A stretch of 64,000 bases of DNA, taken from positions 15,001-79,000 of the forward strand of contig CAJNDS010000731.1 in NCBI GenBank assembly GCA_905221605.1, read 5' to 3'. Position 1 is the stretch's first letter. Every line of letters starts with the position of its first letter. Source of the DNA: Symbiodinium natans (Eukaryota > Sar > Dinophyceae > Suessiales > Symbiodiniaceae). Shown piece after piece: positions 22,928 through 33,416 of this stretch. A program made the translations under genes and the position numbers. Below the pieces are notes generated by a model. The model worked only from the letters and a program-made list of their open reading frames with translations. It was not told the origin of the DNA and searched no databases.

Positions 22928-24787
22928 TTATCGAACGTCGCCCAAAACTTGGCCCTCCACATGCAGGCGACAGGTCGAAGTTATGCGCACTTGCGCGCTG
23001 CGGCCAAGGAGTGTGTCATCGCGGGGTACAAGAACTTTGGCAAAGGTCTTAGTTCGACCGACGGTCTGCCCATGCCCACTTTTGGATCGTTCTTCCTCTG
23101 TGTCCGCGAACCAAACTCGTTCTTCGCGGCCTAGCAAGCCCTCGTTCCGATTGGTGGAGGTGACCAGCTCTGCCAGCTCTCGATAGCGATCCTTGCCCAC
23201 ATGACTCTTCAAAGGCTTTAGCCGCGCAGCTGCTGTTCCCGGCCGCGCGTAGAATTGCCTCAGTTCTAAGTTCGAGAGATTCTTGAGAGGCCCTTGGGCT
23301 TCAGTGTGGCATTTGACCCGAGGCAAGAGGCAAGCTGCGATCATTACTGCAAAAAATCAGTATAGTACTGGTAACTGCAAAAAATTCTTGTTGATAAAAG
23401 GCTGATGCAAGCCCAACAACCGGCCCACAAACAAGAAGCTCCGATTGCGACAGAATCGCGAGATGTGGATGCCTTGAAACTGATACTTCCGGCACAGCTC
23501 CATGGTTGCCCTCCAGTCCTCCTCGCTTTCAGTTGGAAAGCCGCAGATGATATCTGTAAGAAGAAAAAGGTCAGGAACCCCAGCTTTGAGGCGGTCAGCC
23601 AAGTAGGAGAAATCATCCACGGTGTATTCCCTTCTCATGGCCCTCAAAACCTGGTCAGAGCCAGACTGGACTGGTATGTGCATGAAGGCATGCACATTGG
23701 GCCGATTTAGAACCTCAATGATCTGGTCCACATGTTGCATGATGAAGGGTGGGTTCGTCATGCCTGTACGCAGCATGACATGAGGGGGCAAAGCATCGGA
23801 CAATCGCAGCAATAGTTCGGCAATATTTGTCCCAATGTCCAGGCCATAGGCGCCCATATCCTCCGACGCCAGCTCGATCTGACACACTCCTTCACTGGCG
23901 GCTTCAAGTGCCCGGGCGATTATCGCATCGATGGAGTAGGACACCACTTTCCCACGCGACATCTTCGTTTTGCAGTAGGTGCAATTTCCGAGGCAGCCCG
24001 CGTTGATGGTGATAATCTCCGCGTAGCGATGCTTGCGTACTTTGGGCAAAGACAGGGAGGGCAGATCTCCTCGCTTGTCAAGCAGTTGTACGGTGTTCCC
24101 TTTGACAGTTTCCTCAACCACCTCAACAATCCGGTCCAGCTGCGTGACATCCAGCATACTTACGCCTGTGAGGGTCTGTGCCAACTTCTTGTTGCTAGAT
24201 GGCACGCAGCCTGCAAGGATGACTCCCTTGCCCGCTTGCTGGGCATTTGAGACCAAGTTCAACGCTCGAGTCTCGGAAGGATGCTTGACGGTGCAGGAAT
24301 TGATCACTATGGCGTCGCTTTCTTCAAGAGTCTCCACTAAGGTGTAGCCGTAGTCTTTTAGCTGTCCAGCCAAATACTCTCCGTCTGACTGATTGTGTGG
24401 GCAGCCAAAGGTTTTGACATGAATGCGCTGCTTGCCCGGCAGTCGCGCGGACTCCGTGGAAAGAGTCTCTGCTTCGGAATCAACCGGCTGTCCCCTGATT
24501 TTTCGAAGGACTTCTCCCAAACCCAACAGAGGTGGTCGCACGTGGACGTTCGAAGCAAGGTCCTCCAAGTCATGCTTCACTTGGCGATTCCCCGGCTCAT
24601 CCTCCTTGTCCTGGAGTCTTTCACTTCTCGAATCTGTCAGGCTACGGTGATCCTCGTGGTCGGCCTTCCAACCCCGGAGTTCACGTGTGCGACCCCAGAG
24701 CAGAGGCAGCAAAGAGAAAGCAAGTGTCAAGCACAAGGCGGGGGTGGCAGACTTCACCAGGGACTGGGAGGAAAGTGTGTTGCCCAT
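22928..24787 (-). CDS. CDKAL1: CDKAL1-type tRNA (t6A37) methylthiotransferase
   Basis: Exons at 24787-23460 and 23258-22928 join in frame to give 552 residues. The family converts t6A37 to ms2t6A37 in tRNA-Lys using two 4Fe-4S clusters and SAM. The UPF0004-domain cysteines are visible (about C129 in TFGCPHNQSDGE, C165 in NSCTVKHPSE, C194 in LAGCVPSSN). So is the radical-SAM motif CLGNCTYC (C265, C269, C272). Splicing recreates HISQFYARPGTAAA, a signature of CDKAL1 and its archaeal relatives, and the TRAM domain follows (GRTKTFAKVLVPRDD, QVRITSTCRLHVEGQVL). The N terminus is unusual: MGNTLSS fits an N-myristoylation signal, and residues 16-32 are a hydrophobic anchor. Known animal CDKAL1 is anchored at the C terminus, which here ends soon after TRAM. 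Confidence 0.9.
23259..23459 (-). other. GC-AG intron in the CDKAL1-like gene
   Basis: This 201-bp intron begins GCGATT and ends ACTGAG on the minus strand. Splicing gives CAC ATC TC|G CAA TTC TAC, encoding HISQFY as the family requires. The bases at the two junctions (GCGATTC and GCAATTC) resemble each other, a direct-repeat look often noted for dinoflagellate introns. Confidence 0.85.
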
Positions 24788-26064
24788 GGCTCAAGCTTGC
24801 CCTTCAGCGTGCGCAAAGATGCTTGTTCCAGCAGGTCTCTTGCGAACTAAGGACCTTGCTCATGGAAGTTCATGGTACGTACTGTTTCATGTCGATTTGA
24901 AAGCCGTGGCTCCAGCAACAAGCAACGACACCAGATGCTCGAGTTGCGCTCCACCTCTCCCGTTGCTCCCTTCTTCCCTTGCCACTCAGACGGGAAAATT
25001 GCTTAAATCTGAAGTGCTATTTTCACGCCGATCCTGCCTTGAGTTCCGACTCCAAGCACACGACTCTTGAGCTCAAAGCTTGCTCTGTGTTTTGCGCCTG
25101 CAATAGACATCGAAGCCTGTAACTTGTCCAAAAGGTACCAAGTACCAAGTACCGGTCTCTAGTCTCCAGTTGCGGCCTCCTTGATAGCGCGCAGCAGCAC
25201 ATCGGCTGCCTGCGCCGACTGCCGAACCGGAGCCACATTCCAGCTTAAGATCAACGAATCAACGCAAAAAAAAAAAAGACTCGAGAAGAGCAAATGTGAG
25301 AGAATCCAACATGTTGCGACCTGCTGCAGCGATGAGCCCGACGCACGCGAAGGTTTCACTTCGGAGGTGCCTGGCCGCACTCATGCCAGTCACGTCTGAC
25401 GGTGGCCTTCTTTATTCGGAGTCTCCTTGCGAGTCCGCCAGGACTACGAGTGCCTGCAAGAACATGGACATCATCCGCAAACACCACGAACATTGTTCTC
25501 CGCTGCCTTGCCTGGTCAGAAGCTGGCATGTGACCTTCGGCACACGTGCGGCATGTACCCAATCACGAACAACTCAGATACACGAGCAACCCAAGATCTT
25601 CATCTCGGCCCTCGGCGGGCGCGCTACGACGTCACAGTCGATGTATGCAAGTTGTGCTGCTGCTGCTTCTCACAAGATGATGCAACGGCTACTGTAACAA
25701 TTGCACCATGAAGATCTCTTCTCTCTTGATATATTATATATACGAAATTCCATGTTGCCATGTGTTTTTATGCACCCAGGGAATGCCAATTCACAGCGTC
25801 TCTACAAAGCACTGACAACTGAACACACTATGGAACACTACTGTATGGAGCTGTTGAGCCAAAACGGCCGTCCATGACAACAGCAACGTTACCCAGTGCA
25901 GTCAATGATGACATGCAGGTGGAAATTGTCTTGTTAGCACGGTGCATCTGCTTTCCCCTCGCTCTTTCTCCTGCACTGGCCTAGCAAAACCAATTAAGCC
26001 TCTCAGCCGACATGAGAGGTTTGGTTATGAGCCTCTGCAGGTAACAGGTGATCCTTGATTCATG
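24788..26064. other. Interval with weak exon candidates
   Basis: Possible minus-strand coding ends lie at about 25394-25325 (ATG, MSAARHLRSETFACVGLIAA) and about 25243-25159 (VAPVRQSAQAADVLLRAIKE, then a stop). They look like the start and end of a small gene, but I found no frame-consistent join. Between 25420 and 26060 I see nothing convincing. Confidence 0.25.
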
Positions 26065-26340
26065 TCACCGGGGCTTGGGCGGCTTGGGGTGAACTTGGCA
26101 TAGCCGCGTTAGGACAGGTTTGCATGTCTTGGGGGCTCTTACTTTAACGACTTCTTTGACCGGTCCCAGGCAGCTTTGGAACAACATGAGCTCTGCCTGA
26201 TCAAAGGAATGTCGACGCAGGGTTTGTTTATCGGAGTTTGTGTCAGGTAAGACTTGGCCTGGACTGCACTGGAGTGATGCAGATTTATGCAGATGATGCT
26301 CATGATGGTCCCTGCTTGCACCTTCTGACCTTTGGGGCAA
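26065..26340 (-). CDS. Possible terminal exon, unknown product
   Basis: The minus strand reads LRRHSFDQAELMLFQSCLGP, then VKEVVKVRAPKTCKPVLTRL, and ends in a Pro/Lys-rich tail before a stop. It may be the 3' exon of the gene that begins with the short ORF at 26568-26413. No domain is recognised. Confidence 0.3.
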   Translation of the reverse strand: MPQRSEGASRDHHEHHLHKSASLQCSPGQVLPDTNSDKQTLRRHSFDQAELMLFQSCLGPVKEVVKVRAPKTCKPVLTRLCQVHPKPPKPR

Positions 26341-26412
26341 TGACCATTTGATATCGTTTGATCCGTCACTGTAGTCCTACTGAAAGCTGCTGGCAAGGCT
26401 TCGGGATGTCAT

Positions 26413-26568
26413 TTAGCCAGTTGCACGAATGCCGCGGAGGCTTCTCTCCCCGTCTATTTGCAGATTCGCTCTGCAAATCTCAACGCAGAAAGGCAGTGGC
26501 TGCGAGCATCTGGGTTCTTGCGCACATCGCCAGTATCCGAAAACGGCTGCGACGATTATGAAGTTCAT
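26413..26568 (-). CDS. 51-residue ORF with signal-peptide-like start
   Basis: The ORF runs from ATG (MNFIIVAAVFGYWRCAQEP) to TAA. The first 13 residues are hydrophobic like a signal peptide. Four or more Cys follow (CSQPLPFCVEICRANLQ). It could be a small secreted Cys-rich peptide or the first exon of a secreted protein. Support is from composition only. Confidence 0.25.
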   Translation of the reverse strand: MNFIIVAAVFGYWRCAQEPRCSQPLPFCVEICRANLQIDGERSLRGIRATG

Positions 26569-28171
26569 GATTCAAGAACCCAGGCTCCAGCACGCGCGGG
26601 AACGCGCTGCCTTGAAGCACATTTTCAGAACACCGAGGGGAAGCGCATCATCTAAGGGGGCTTGACGCTTCGCCACAATCTCCGAATATCAATAGAAGCA
26701 TCGGGCAGTATGACTGCAAGAGTTGTCACAACGTGATCTGCACTGGTCTTCTTGCAATATCACCATAGCTCCGTGGATACTCTGCGACACTCTGTCATGG
26801 TTGCCACGCAGAGCTGCACAATGCACAACATAAGATCATATAGTTCCTTGGAATCAAAGATGCGTTCCATAATGGCGGGTAAACGGCGGATGCAGAAGGA
26901 GTTGTCAGATAGGATCGGCAAGAACGGTGCCATCCTTCCGAGTCAGGACCGAGTCAGCTCTTCCAAACGGAAAACAAAAACCACATCGCAACAGGCAGTC
27001 CTTGTTGATCTGAGTTATCCACCCGATCGCCTCAGCTGGAACCCAGCTCTAAAGGGCATTTGCCAGCACAAATTTCACTGCCAGAATTCAATCGATAAAA
27101 AAAAAAACGCTGCATCCTAGCTGCTCCATCCATCTTCGCCCTGACTCGCAGCCGTTTCAGGCCAGACCTGAGAGCCCAGAAGCGAAAAAAGGTCCCACTC
27201 CACCACTCCCCAGACATACCATGCAGGCTCCATGAAACTCATGAAGCTTGTGCCCGCGTGCACCGACTCCTCATCTTTCTTTGGCCAGGTCAGAACCTCT
27301 AACACCTGCACGGACATTCACTTGTGCAGGCAGCTGTGCGGTTCAAACCTGAGCTGCGACCTTCAAGGTAAAACAAAAGCCTGACATCGCTCGGTCAAGA
27401 AAAAGCTTTGTGGGAAGCCGCCTCCCCCTCCTTGACTTTTCGGACACCTGCCTTTGGCTGGGTGTCCTGGCATCAGGCGTGCCAGGACGCAAGGAGGAAA
27501 GTACACACCAAACATTCTGTCGGTTCAGGCCTCAAAAGTTTCAGAGAGCTCACTTTGCCTGAGGACCTGGACAGAATGCATGGTCTGTGACACAAGCACT
27601 TCGTGGTCCTCGCTTGCAGGATCTGGGACAACAAGCCCCTACTTAGAGTTCAAGCAAAGCAGGCTGGCCTTCCACAGGTGACCCCCCTCTTGAAGGAAAA
27701 TTGTGCCCTGGTTGCCTGCAATGGTAACCCAGCCTTCCTGTCACAGCAGGAAGCCCAGAATAGACCAGGGCAGATGTGGGTTTCTCAAAACGAGATGCGA
27801 AAACTGAAGAGTCCTTGTCGTTTTCATCCCCGACCACCTGCAGTCTCAGTCTTGGCATGTACGCTCTCACGGTGCAGCGCTGCTCTCGCTAGCTCTCTCT
27901 TCTTCTTATTCTTCTTCTTGTTCTTCTTCTACGGGGCATGAGCTAGCTCTCTCTCTCTCTCTCTCTTTCTCTCTCCGACTCTGTTCTTCCGTGTTTCCAC
28001 CAGGCCTTCCCCCTGGCACGAAAGACCTGACGGCTTGGCAACAATTCGCAAAATAGCACACCGGCAAGAGAACTGATCACCAGTTGCTCGGGTGCTTGCC
28101 TTCAAGGAAGTCTCCTTTTCGGGGCCCTCGAGCATTTCCAAGATCTGGCAGGCGACCGAACTTAAGACGTC
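26569..28171. other. Interval with weak exon candidates
   Basis: Candidates on the minus strand are about 27300-27150 (EPAWYVWGVVEWDLFSLLGS) and about 27832-27700, after an acceptor-like CTGCAG|GTGG (DSSVFASRFEKPTSALVYSG). A CT/TTC-rich tract at about 27890-27980 lies beyond. No family is recognised. Confidence 0.25.
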
Positions 28172-30480
28172 TCAAAACTCAAGGAGATGCGTGGGGTCGG
28201 AATGATCGTGCGGGGCTACAGAGTGCCACACTTGCGTTCCGTCTTTCCGGCTCTCCCCTTCTTCGAACATCCGTCTCTCAGCAGTGGAAGACGCCCGCTT
28301 CTGCTCCTCTGCGTTGAATCTGGTGCCAAGCAACTTCTCCTGGTCAATGCCATACTCCTCTGGGACCAAAGCTCTGTGCCGAAACTTCAGAACGCGTATG
28401 CTGTCGTTCTTAACTCTCAGAACAAGGACACTATCAAGGTGCTGATTTTGGGAAGTCCCTGCCTTGCAAATTTGCGACAGGCGCCGTGCGCCCACGCAGC
28501 GACCGAGAGTCTTGAGTGTGATTCGAGTGGGCGCAAGGTCGTGAAGCTCCTGAAGCTTGATCTGCCTGGTAGTAACCGTCGAATTCCTCTGTTTTTGCAT
28601 TGCCCATGCCTTCATCAGCTCATCGAAGATCTGCAATGCCTCCTGAAATAATCTGGGGCGAGATCGGGCGCACGCCTTGAGAAGCTGGTTGAACTGCACA
28701 ACAGATGGCCTCACTTGATGCGATGACATAGCTCTAAAGCATCTCAACGCATCCGAAAAGAGTCCCTGCTCAGCATATCCATTGATCAACGGCCCAAAAC
28801 TTCTCTCATCCGGTTGGAGCCCGCTACCAATGATGTCTCTGTCCAGAACTCTCTTAGCTGACCTCATGTCCTCGTCTTTTGCATGTGCATCGATAAGACA
28901 GTTCAGGATAACCAAGTTTGGCCCATACTCCTGCCGTGCTACTTCTGCCCAGCGCTGCGCGCCTTGCAAGTTGCCCTTTCGAGCTTCTCCATGCACCAGG
29001 GCACCCAGCATTTCCTTGCTCGCTTTCAGGCCAAAAGCTCCTGCGCGTTTGCGCCAATAATCTGCAGCCTTCATATCACCCTTGCGAGAAGCGGCATCCA
29101 CGACAGACGTGAATAGGACAATGTCGGGGCTTAACCCAGCATCCAAGGCGCGCTCAAACCAGCGCTCGGCAGCAACAAGGTCACCGCATTTTGCAGCCGC
29201 GTTCACCATGATGCAGAAAGCTTGCAAATCAGCTCCGCCAGCCTGTTGCAAAAGCAGAAACGTCTGTTCGGCCTTGCTCAGTTGGTTCCGGGAAGCAAAG
29301 ACTTTCACGAGCTCTAGACAGCTTCGCCGAAGCCACGCTTCTGAGCCCTTCTCACCATCTTGACCCTTTTTTTGGCCTCGCTCAATCCAAACCTCCAGCA
29401 GACCCGGACCCTGCACCGCAAGTGCACGGGCCACTTCGAAACATGCCGAGTTCAATGCAGGGTGGACTGTGCCTTCCGAGCCATCCAGGGTTGCTAGCCC
29501 GGTGTCCATGCGCTGGAGCAGATCTTGCGCAACATCCAGGCAGCCCATCTTGGCCGCACCTTCTGCAACACGTGCCATTGAAGTAACTTTGTCCTCGGGG
29601 CACAGGAAATCGTCTGCTTTGCTAAACCACTTCTCGATACAGTCAATTCCGCGGTCACTGGAGCCACTGGCCTCCAAAGTCGCAAGTGCGACCACCGCAA
29701 AGGTTAATTGGTCCGGTTGCATTCCCGATTTTGCAAACTTCAGAAGAAGACTCTCAGTAAGTGTGACATCACCGGCCCGTGCCGCAGCACAGAGCAGGGC
29801 ATTCCAAATACTCGGTGCAAGCACATGGTCCGCTGAGAATCGCGCGAACCAAGCTTCTGCTGCATAGAAGTCGCCTTCTCTTGCAGCTGCATCCACCAGC
29901 ATGTGGACGTGCAGCTCTTCTACATCTTGTTGTGCGTTCGACAGTGCACTGAACCAGCGCTGTGCTTCACGCCGATTGCACTGCTTCGCAGCTGCTTCCA
30001 TGAGCTTGCCCAAAGTACGACCATTCGGTCGGATGCCATCTTTCAGCATCTCTTCGTAGTACTGCACCGCCAGCTCGGCACTTCCCGCGTTTGCACAGGC
30101 CTTTCATCTCACTTCTTTCGTCCAGTCAAAAATCTACGTAGCAAATAACCACTGCCTACGCGCCAAACATCAACTTGAAGTCTTTTGCATCAAAGCCTTC
30201 AAGCGAGTGTTGTGCAAAGTTCGACGCATCTCGGGTGGAACCTTCCCGCGCAGCTGATTGAAGATGCAATCTGCACGCCCAACGTCGCCATGCCTGTCAT
30301 GCTTTGGTAAGGAAGTGACTGATATTGGGAGCACGAAAAACCATCAGCAAGCAGCACATAGACATGTATTGAAATCGTACCGAATGCGACACAATGGCTT
30401 GAAGAATGAAGCTGAGACGCACGGCTGCGGCGTTCAGCTTCTTCATGTCGCTCCACACTTCCTGGCTCGCTGACTTGTCC
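28172..30480 (-). CDS. Pentatricopeptide repeat (PPR) protein
   Basis: The main exon (from about 30110 down to 28172) encodes over 600 residues of tandem helix-turn-helix repeats of about 35 residues, for example NALLCAAARAGDVTLTESLL, MVNAAAKCGDLVAAERWFER, SVVDAASRKGDMKAADYWRK, CLIDAHAKDEDMRSAKRVLD and PLINGYAEQGLFSDALRCFR. These are PPR motifs. Such proteins usually bind organellar RNA in processing, editing or stability. The N terminus is upstream: about 30290-30190 reads DVGRADCIFNQLRGKVPPEM and about 30470-30370 reads VWSDMKKLNAAAVRLSFILQ, both repeat-like, so at least two more exons exist. An apparent start at 30067 is a GTG and is not the real one. The last 150 residues lack repeats and may include retained intron. 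Confidence 0.8.
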
Positions 30481-30942
30481 TCATAGGCTCAGCTAAGGAT
30501 ACTTCTTGTTTAGGGAGGAACTCTGAATCGTTGCAGGCCTAAACCGACACTCTCACCTAGGGTCAATATCGCGCTCTCACGTGGGTCGTGCACGCATTCT
30601 GTATTCGAACTCCTGCGCTCGTCCAAGTCCGGCACGCATTTTGTGATCTAATTATGCTCTCGCCCGCTCTCGTCTGCATCCCGTCACAATGAGGGAGCCT
30701 CTATTTGCTCTCCTTCAAAAAGGAAAGCTTCACCGTTGTGGGGGGGAACCTCGGGCCTGCGCAGTGCGACACCGAAGTTCCCGCCATTAATCAAACGGCT
30801 TTGTCCCAACAGCAAACCTACATTTTCTCTATGTTGCAGTGGGAAAACCCTCATTCATGTCAAGTTATGTATTGTTGCGTATTGTTGCTTTTGTTTTTCG
30901 GAGTCCATACTCTGACGGACAAACTTCAACTCATCTTTCTCT
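30481..30942. other. Spacer upstream of the PPR gene
   Basis: No gene is seen. The stretch is T/C-rich on the plus strand and leads into a (TTCC)n tract. The PPR promoter would lie here, but dinoflagellate promoters have no motif I could call. Confidence 0.3.
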
Positions 30943-30989
30943 TCCTTCCTTCCTTCCTTCCTTCCTTCCTTCCTCCCTTCCTTCCAGCG

Positions 30990-31020
<31 letters not shown>
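30943..31020. repeat. (TTCC)n followed by a 31-nt C homopolymer
   Basis: TTCC repeats (about 30943-30985) lead into CAGCG and then an unbroken run of C at 30990-31020. The opposite strand is a G31 tract able to form G-quadruplexes. The length may be unreliable because of sequencing slippage. Confidence 0.75.
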
Positions 31021-31021
<1 letters not shown>

Positions 31022-31176
31022 ATTTCTCATCTCACAATCTATGCTTAACCCTAAGTGTTAGATTTTCATCCCGTTCCTCTCGGCTGTGCTTCTTCTATAG
31101 TTTCATAGACAAAGCACTCCTACTCCATTCCACAATTTTCTTTACACAGGCTCTCCAAGTCTCACGGGGGAGGGGG

Positions 31177-31490
31177 GTGGGGGGGGCAAACAAAAGCCAG
31201 CAAAAAGCATGCAGCATGAAAGCAGACCGCGAACCAAAAACGCAAAAGCAGAACACACAACGGGCTTGGGATGGCAAGGAAAGAAGCAAAAATAGAACGA
31301 AAACAGGCCACAACCAAAAGGCAAACGCAAGAAGCATCATAGCGGAAAGCAGAAGGCATAGCATAGCACAAAGCAAGCAGAAAACAAGCAACACCCAACA
31401 ATCGAAACGAAGCAACATGCAGATCAAGAAGAAGCCAACACACAAAAACAAAAAAGAACAACAAGAAGAATGCAAAGGCAACAGGGTTTA
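31177..31490. other. T-poor, A-rich strand-asymmetric tract
   Basis: About 310 nt of the plus strand contain very few T residues and many A runs. They lie just after a G-rich segment at 31161-31188. Hydrophobic ORFs on the minus strand and Lys/Gln-rich ORFs on the plus strand are consequences of this bias. Confidence 0.5.
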
Positions 31491-31504
31491 GACAAAAACA
31501 ACCC

Positions 31505-32231
31505 TTAACTCATCAGGGCTCCGAAGAATGTGTACCACAACAGAAACCCGAAAACAAATTGCCAACCCTTGCACGACTGTTGGCCTGGTTCCGGTCCTTG
31601 CCGAGCGCTTCGGGCTTCACACTGACCAAGTGTCTGGAAGGGATTGGGAATCTCACCTTCAGCAGCTTCAGCATTCCAAGGAGCCTGAATAACAAGGGAA
31701 GCTCGGATTCTCCCATGCTGAGGACGGCACTTGGACCATGGATCCCAGACGCAGCATGCGGCGAAACTTGTGCAGGTCCATGAGCAAACCGGTGCATGTC
31801 TGTGCACAGTGAGAGGCAGTGGTAAGCAGATCTAAAGCGGCTCTGGTGACCTCCGAGCAGACTCAGCTGCAGCCCTGGAAACCCGATTGCAACAGCGAAG
31901 CCCGCTCTGAGGATCAAAGCTGCGGGAGCCAGTTCGGAGCACATGCGGCACGTGCGCTCCTCGCAAAGCTCAGCACAAAAGAAGAGATGCGCCTCGCCAA
32001 CTTTGAGTTGGTGGACAGTCTGGCTGCCGTTGACCTCTAACTTCTCCGTCATTGGTGTCTCCTCACATACGTGCTTCCAGTTGTAGCTCGTTTGGATGCG
32101 AACCAGCATTCACCAGCGTCCTTCACAACTTTGTAGTACACCTTGACTATACGAAGAAAGACCTGGCTGTCGAGTGCGATTTGGATTAGACTCCACCTCT
32201 GTGTGCGTACGTGCTTGATGTACACGAGCAC
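31505..32231 (-). CDS. Possible exons of an unknown protein
   Basis: Two readable stretches lie on the minus strand: about 32231-32055 (RTQRWSLIQIALDSQVFLRI) and about 32052-31840, from an ATG (MTEKLEVNGSQTVHQLKVGE and CRMCSELAPAALILRAGFAV). They are in different frames, so an intron or frameshift separates them. The second has a Cys cluster and a hydrophobic segment. No family is recognised. Confidence 0.3.
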
Positions 32232-32862
32232 CTATAGCCAATAGCCAGAGCAACAATCGGACCATCGGGATTTTGTGGTTTTCCCACGTTTGCACCGTGC
32301 CGCCTAAGGCTCCTATAGGGAACCCAAATTCTTTATGGCAAGCCGTGGCCTCGCGAGAGATCTTCACTTCGTGCGGCTCCAGGAGGTTTCGGAAGAGACT
32401 GCGCCAGCAGGGCTTGTGGCATCTTGTGGCATGTGGCAAGCTGTTCCGAAATTTCAAGTGGCATGATGCTGCACACTGCTCTTCTGCCGGTGACTCCCCC
32501 ACTGCCTTTTCAGCTCTTCCGAGGTCAGTTCTGCCTTTGCCTCAGACAGTAGCAAGCGCACTTTATTGCAGAGATAGTCTCATCTGGATGGACTTTCAAC
32601 TCGCCCGACCGCTTTGAACAGTATTCAGAAACAAGGAACCATACCGGTACCTCCCTCAACATTGTCGTATCCTACAAGCAGACGCTGAGACAGATGCCCA
32701 CCCCCATCCCAGGAAAGAATGCAATCCAGCTGCCACGGGCTTCGGCTTCGGCTTCGGCTTGGGGGTCGCTTGCAGCATGATGGCCGCTATCGCTTGCAAG
32801 CGGCTTGCAGCCTCCTGCAGAAGCGGGGCCTGGAGAGGAACGCCACGTTCCCAGCATGATGG
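32232..32862. other. Interval with no confident gene
   Basis: Overlapping ORFs occur on both strands. A short TTCGGC repeat (about 32741-32757, CTTCGGCTTCGGCTTCGG) is present. A possible signal-like start (MVRLLLWLLAIGARVHQ) at about 32276 on the minus strand is unsupported. Confidence 0.25.
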
Positions 32863-33258
32863 CTACTGCATTGCTAATGGTACACATATGCCATCATTGG
32901 TACGAGTGAGACTCAGTGAGACCTTGCAATACCTTGCACATCTGCACAAACGTGCGCAAGCGCGCATGCAAAGGTCCTGGTCCAGCGCAGTGCCTACATT
33001 GATGGAGTTCGTCACGTTCGTGTCCTCTACTCCATCGTTGTCGGCTTCCTCCAATGCATTCACCTTCAGGTTTCCACAGGTTCCACAGCAGTGGATGTGC
33101 CAAGTCACGAGTGCTGGAGCCTGCACCGGCTTTTCGGGCTCTTCCTCCGCCACGACCTCTTCGGGCTCAAATTCCTCTTCCTTGACATCCTGGTCATCCA
33201 AGTTCAAGGTTGCATGGAATTTGGCGCCACACTTTCGTGCTCTTATGTGCTCTTTCAT
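32863..33258 (-). CDS. Acidic protein, probable first exon
   Basis: An ATG start (MKEHIRARKCGAKFHATLNL) leads into a strongly acidic segment (VKEEEFEPEEVVAEEEPEKP), then a Cys-rich stretch (HIHCCGTCGNLKVNALEEAD). The frame is open to about 32863, but the last part (CARYCKVSLSLTRTND) may be intron. An in-frame stop precedes the ATG, so the start is credible. It lies 159 bp downstream of an EF-hand exon on the same strand. No family is recognised. Confidence 0.5.
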   Translation of the reverse strand: MKEHIRARKCGAKFHATLNLDDQDVKEEEFEPEEVVAEEEPEKPVQAPALVTWHIHCCGTCGNLKVNALEEADNDGVEDTNVTNSINVGTALDQDLCMRACARLCRCARYCKVSLSLTRTNDGICVPLAMQ

Positions 33259-33416
33259 GCCACTACTTCAAGCTTAGCCGGTTAAGCCTTGTCGATCGCG
33301 GAGAAGAACGAGATGAACTCCTACGAAGGAGTTTTCGTCGAGAAGCAGGTTGTTCTGAGGCATTCTGAATCATGCGGTGTTTTTAAAGGCTTGTCATGCT
33401 CATCTGCTGAGGATAA

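Noticed and set aside
31095-31481. Very hydrophobic minus-strand ORF resembling a membrane protein
   Set aside because: The opposite strand is T-poor and A-rich, so any frame here becomes rich in Leu, Phe and Cys. This is a composition artefact.
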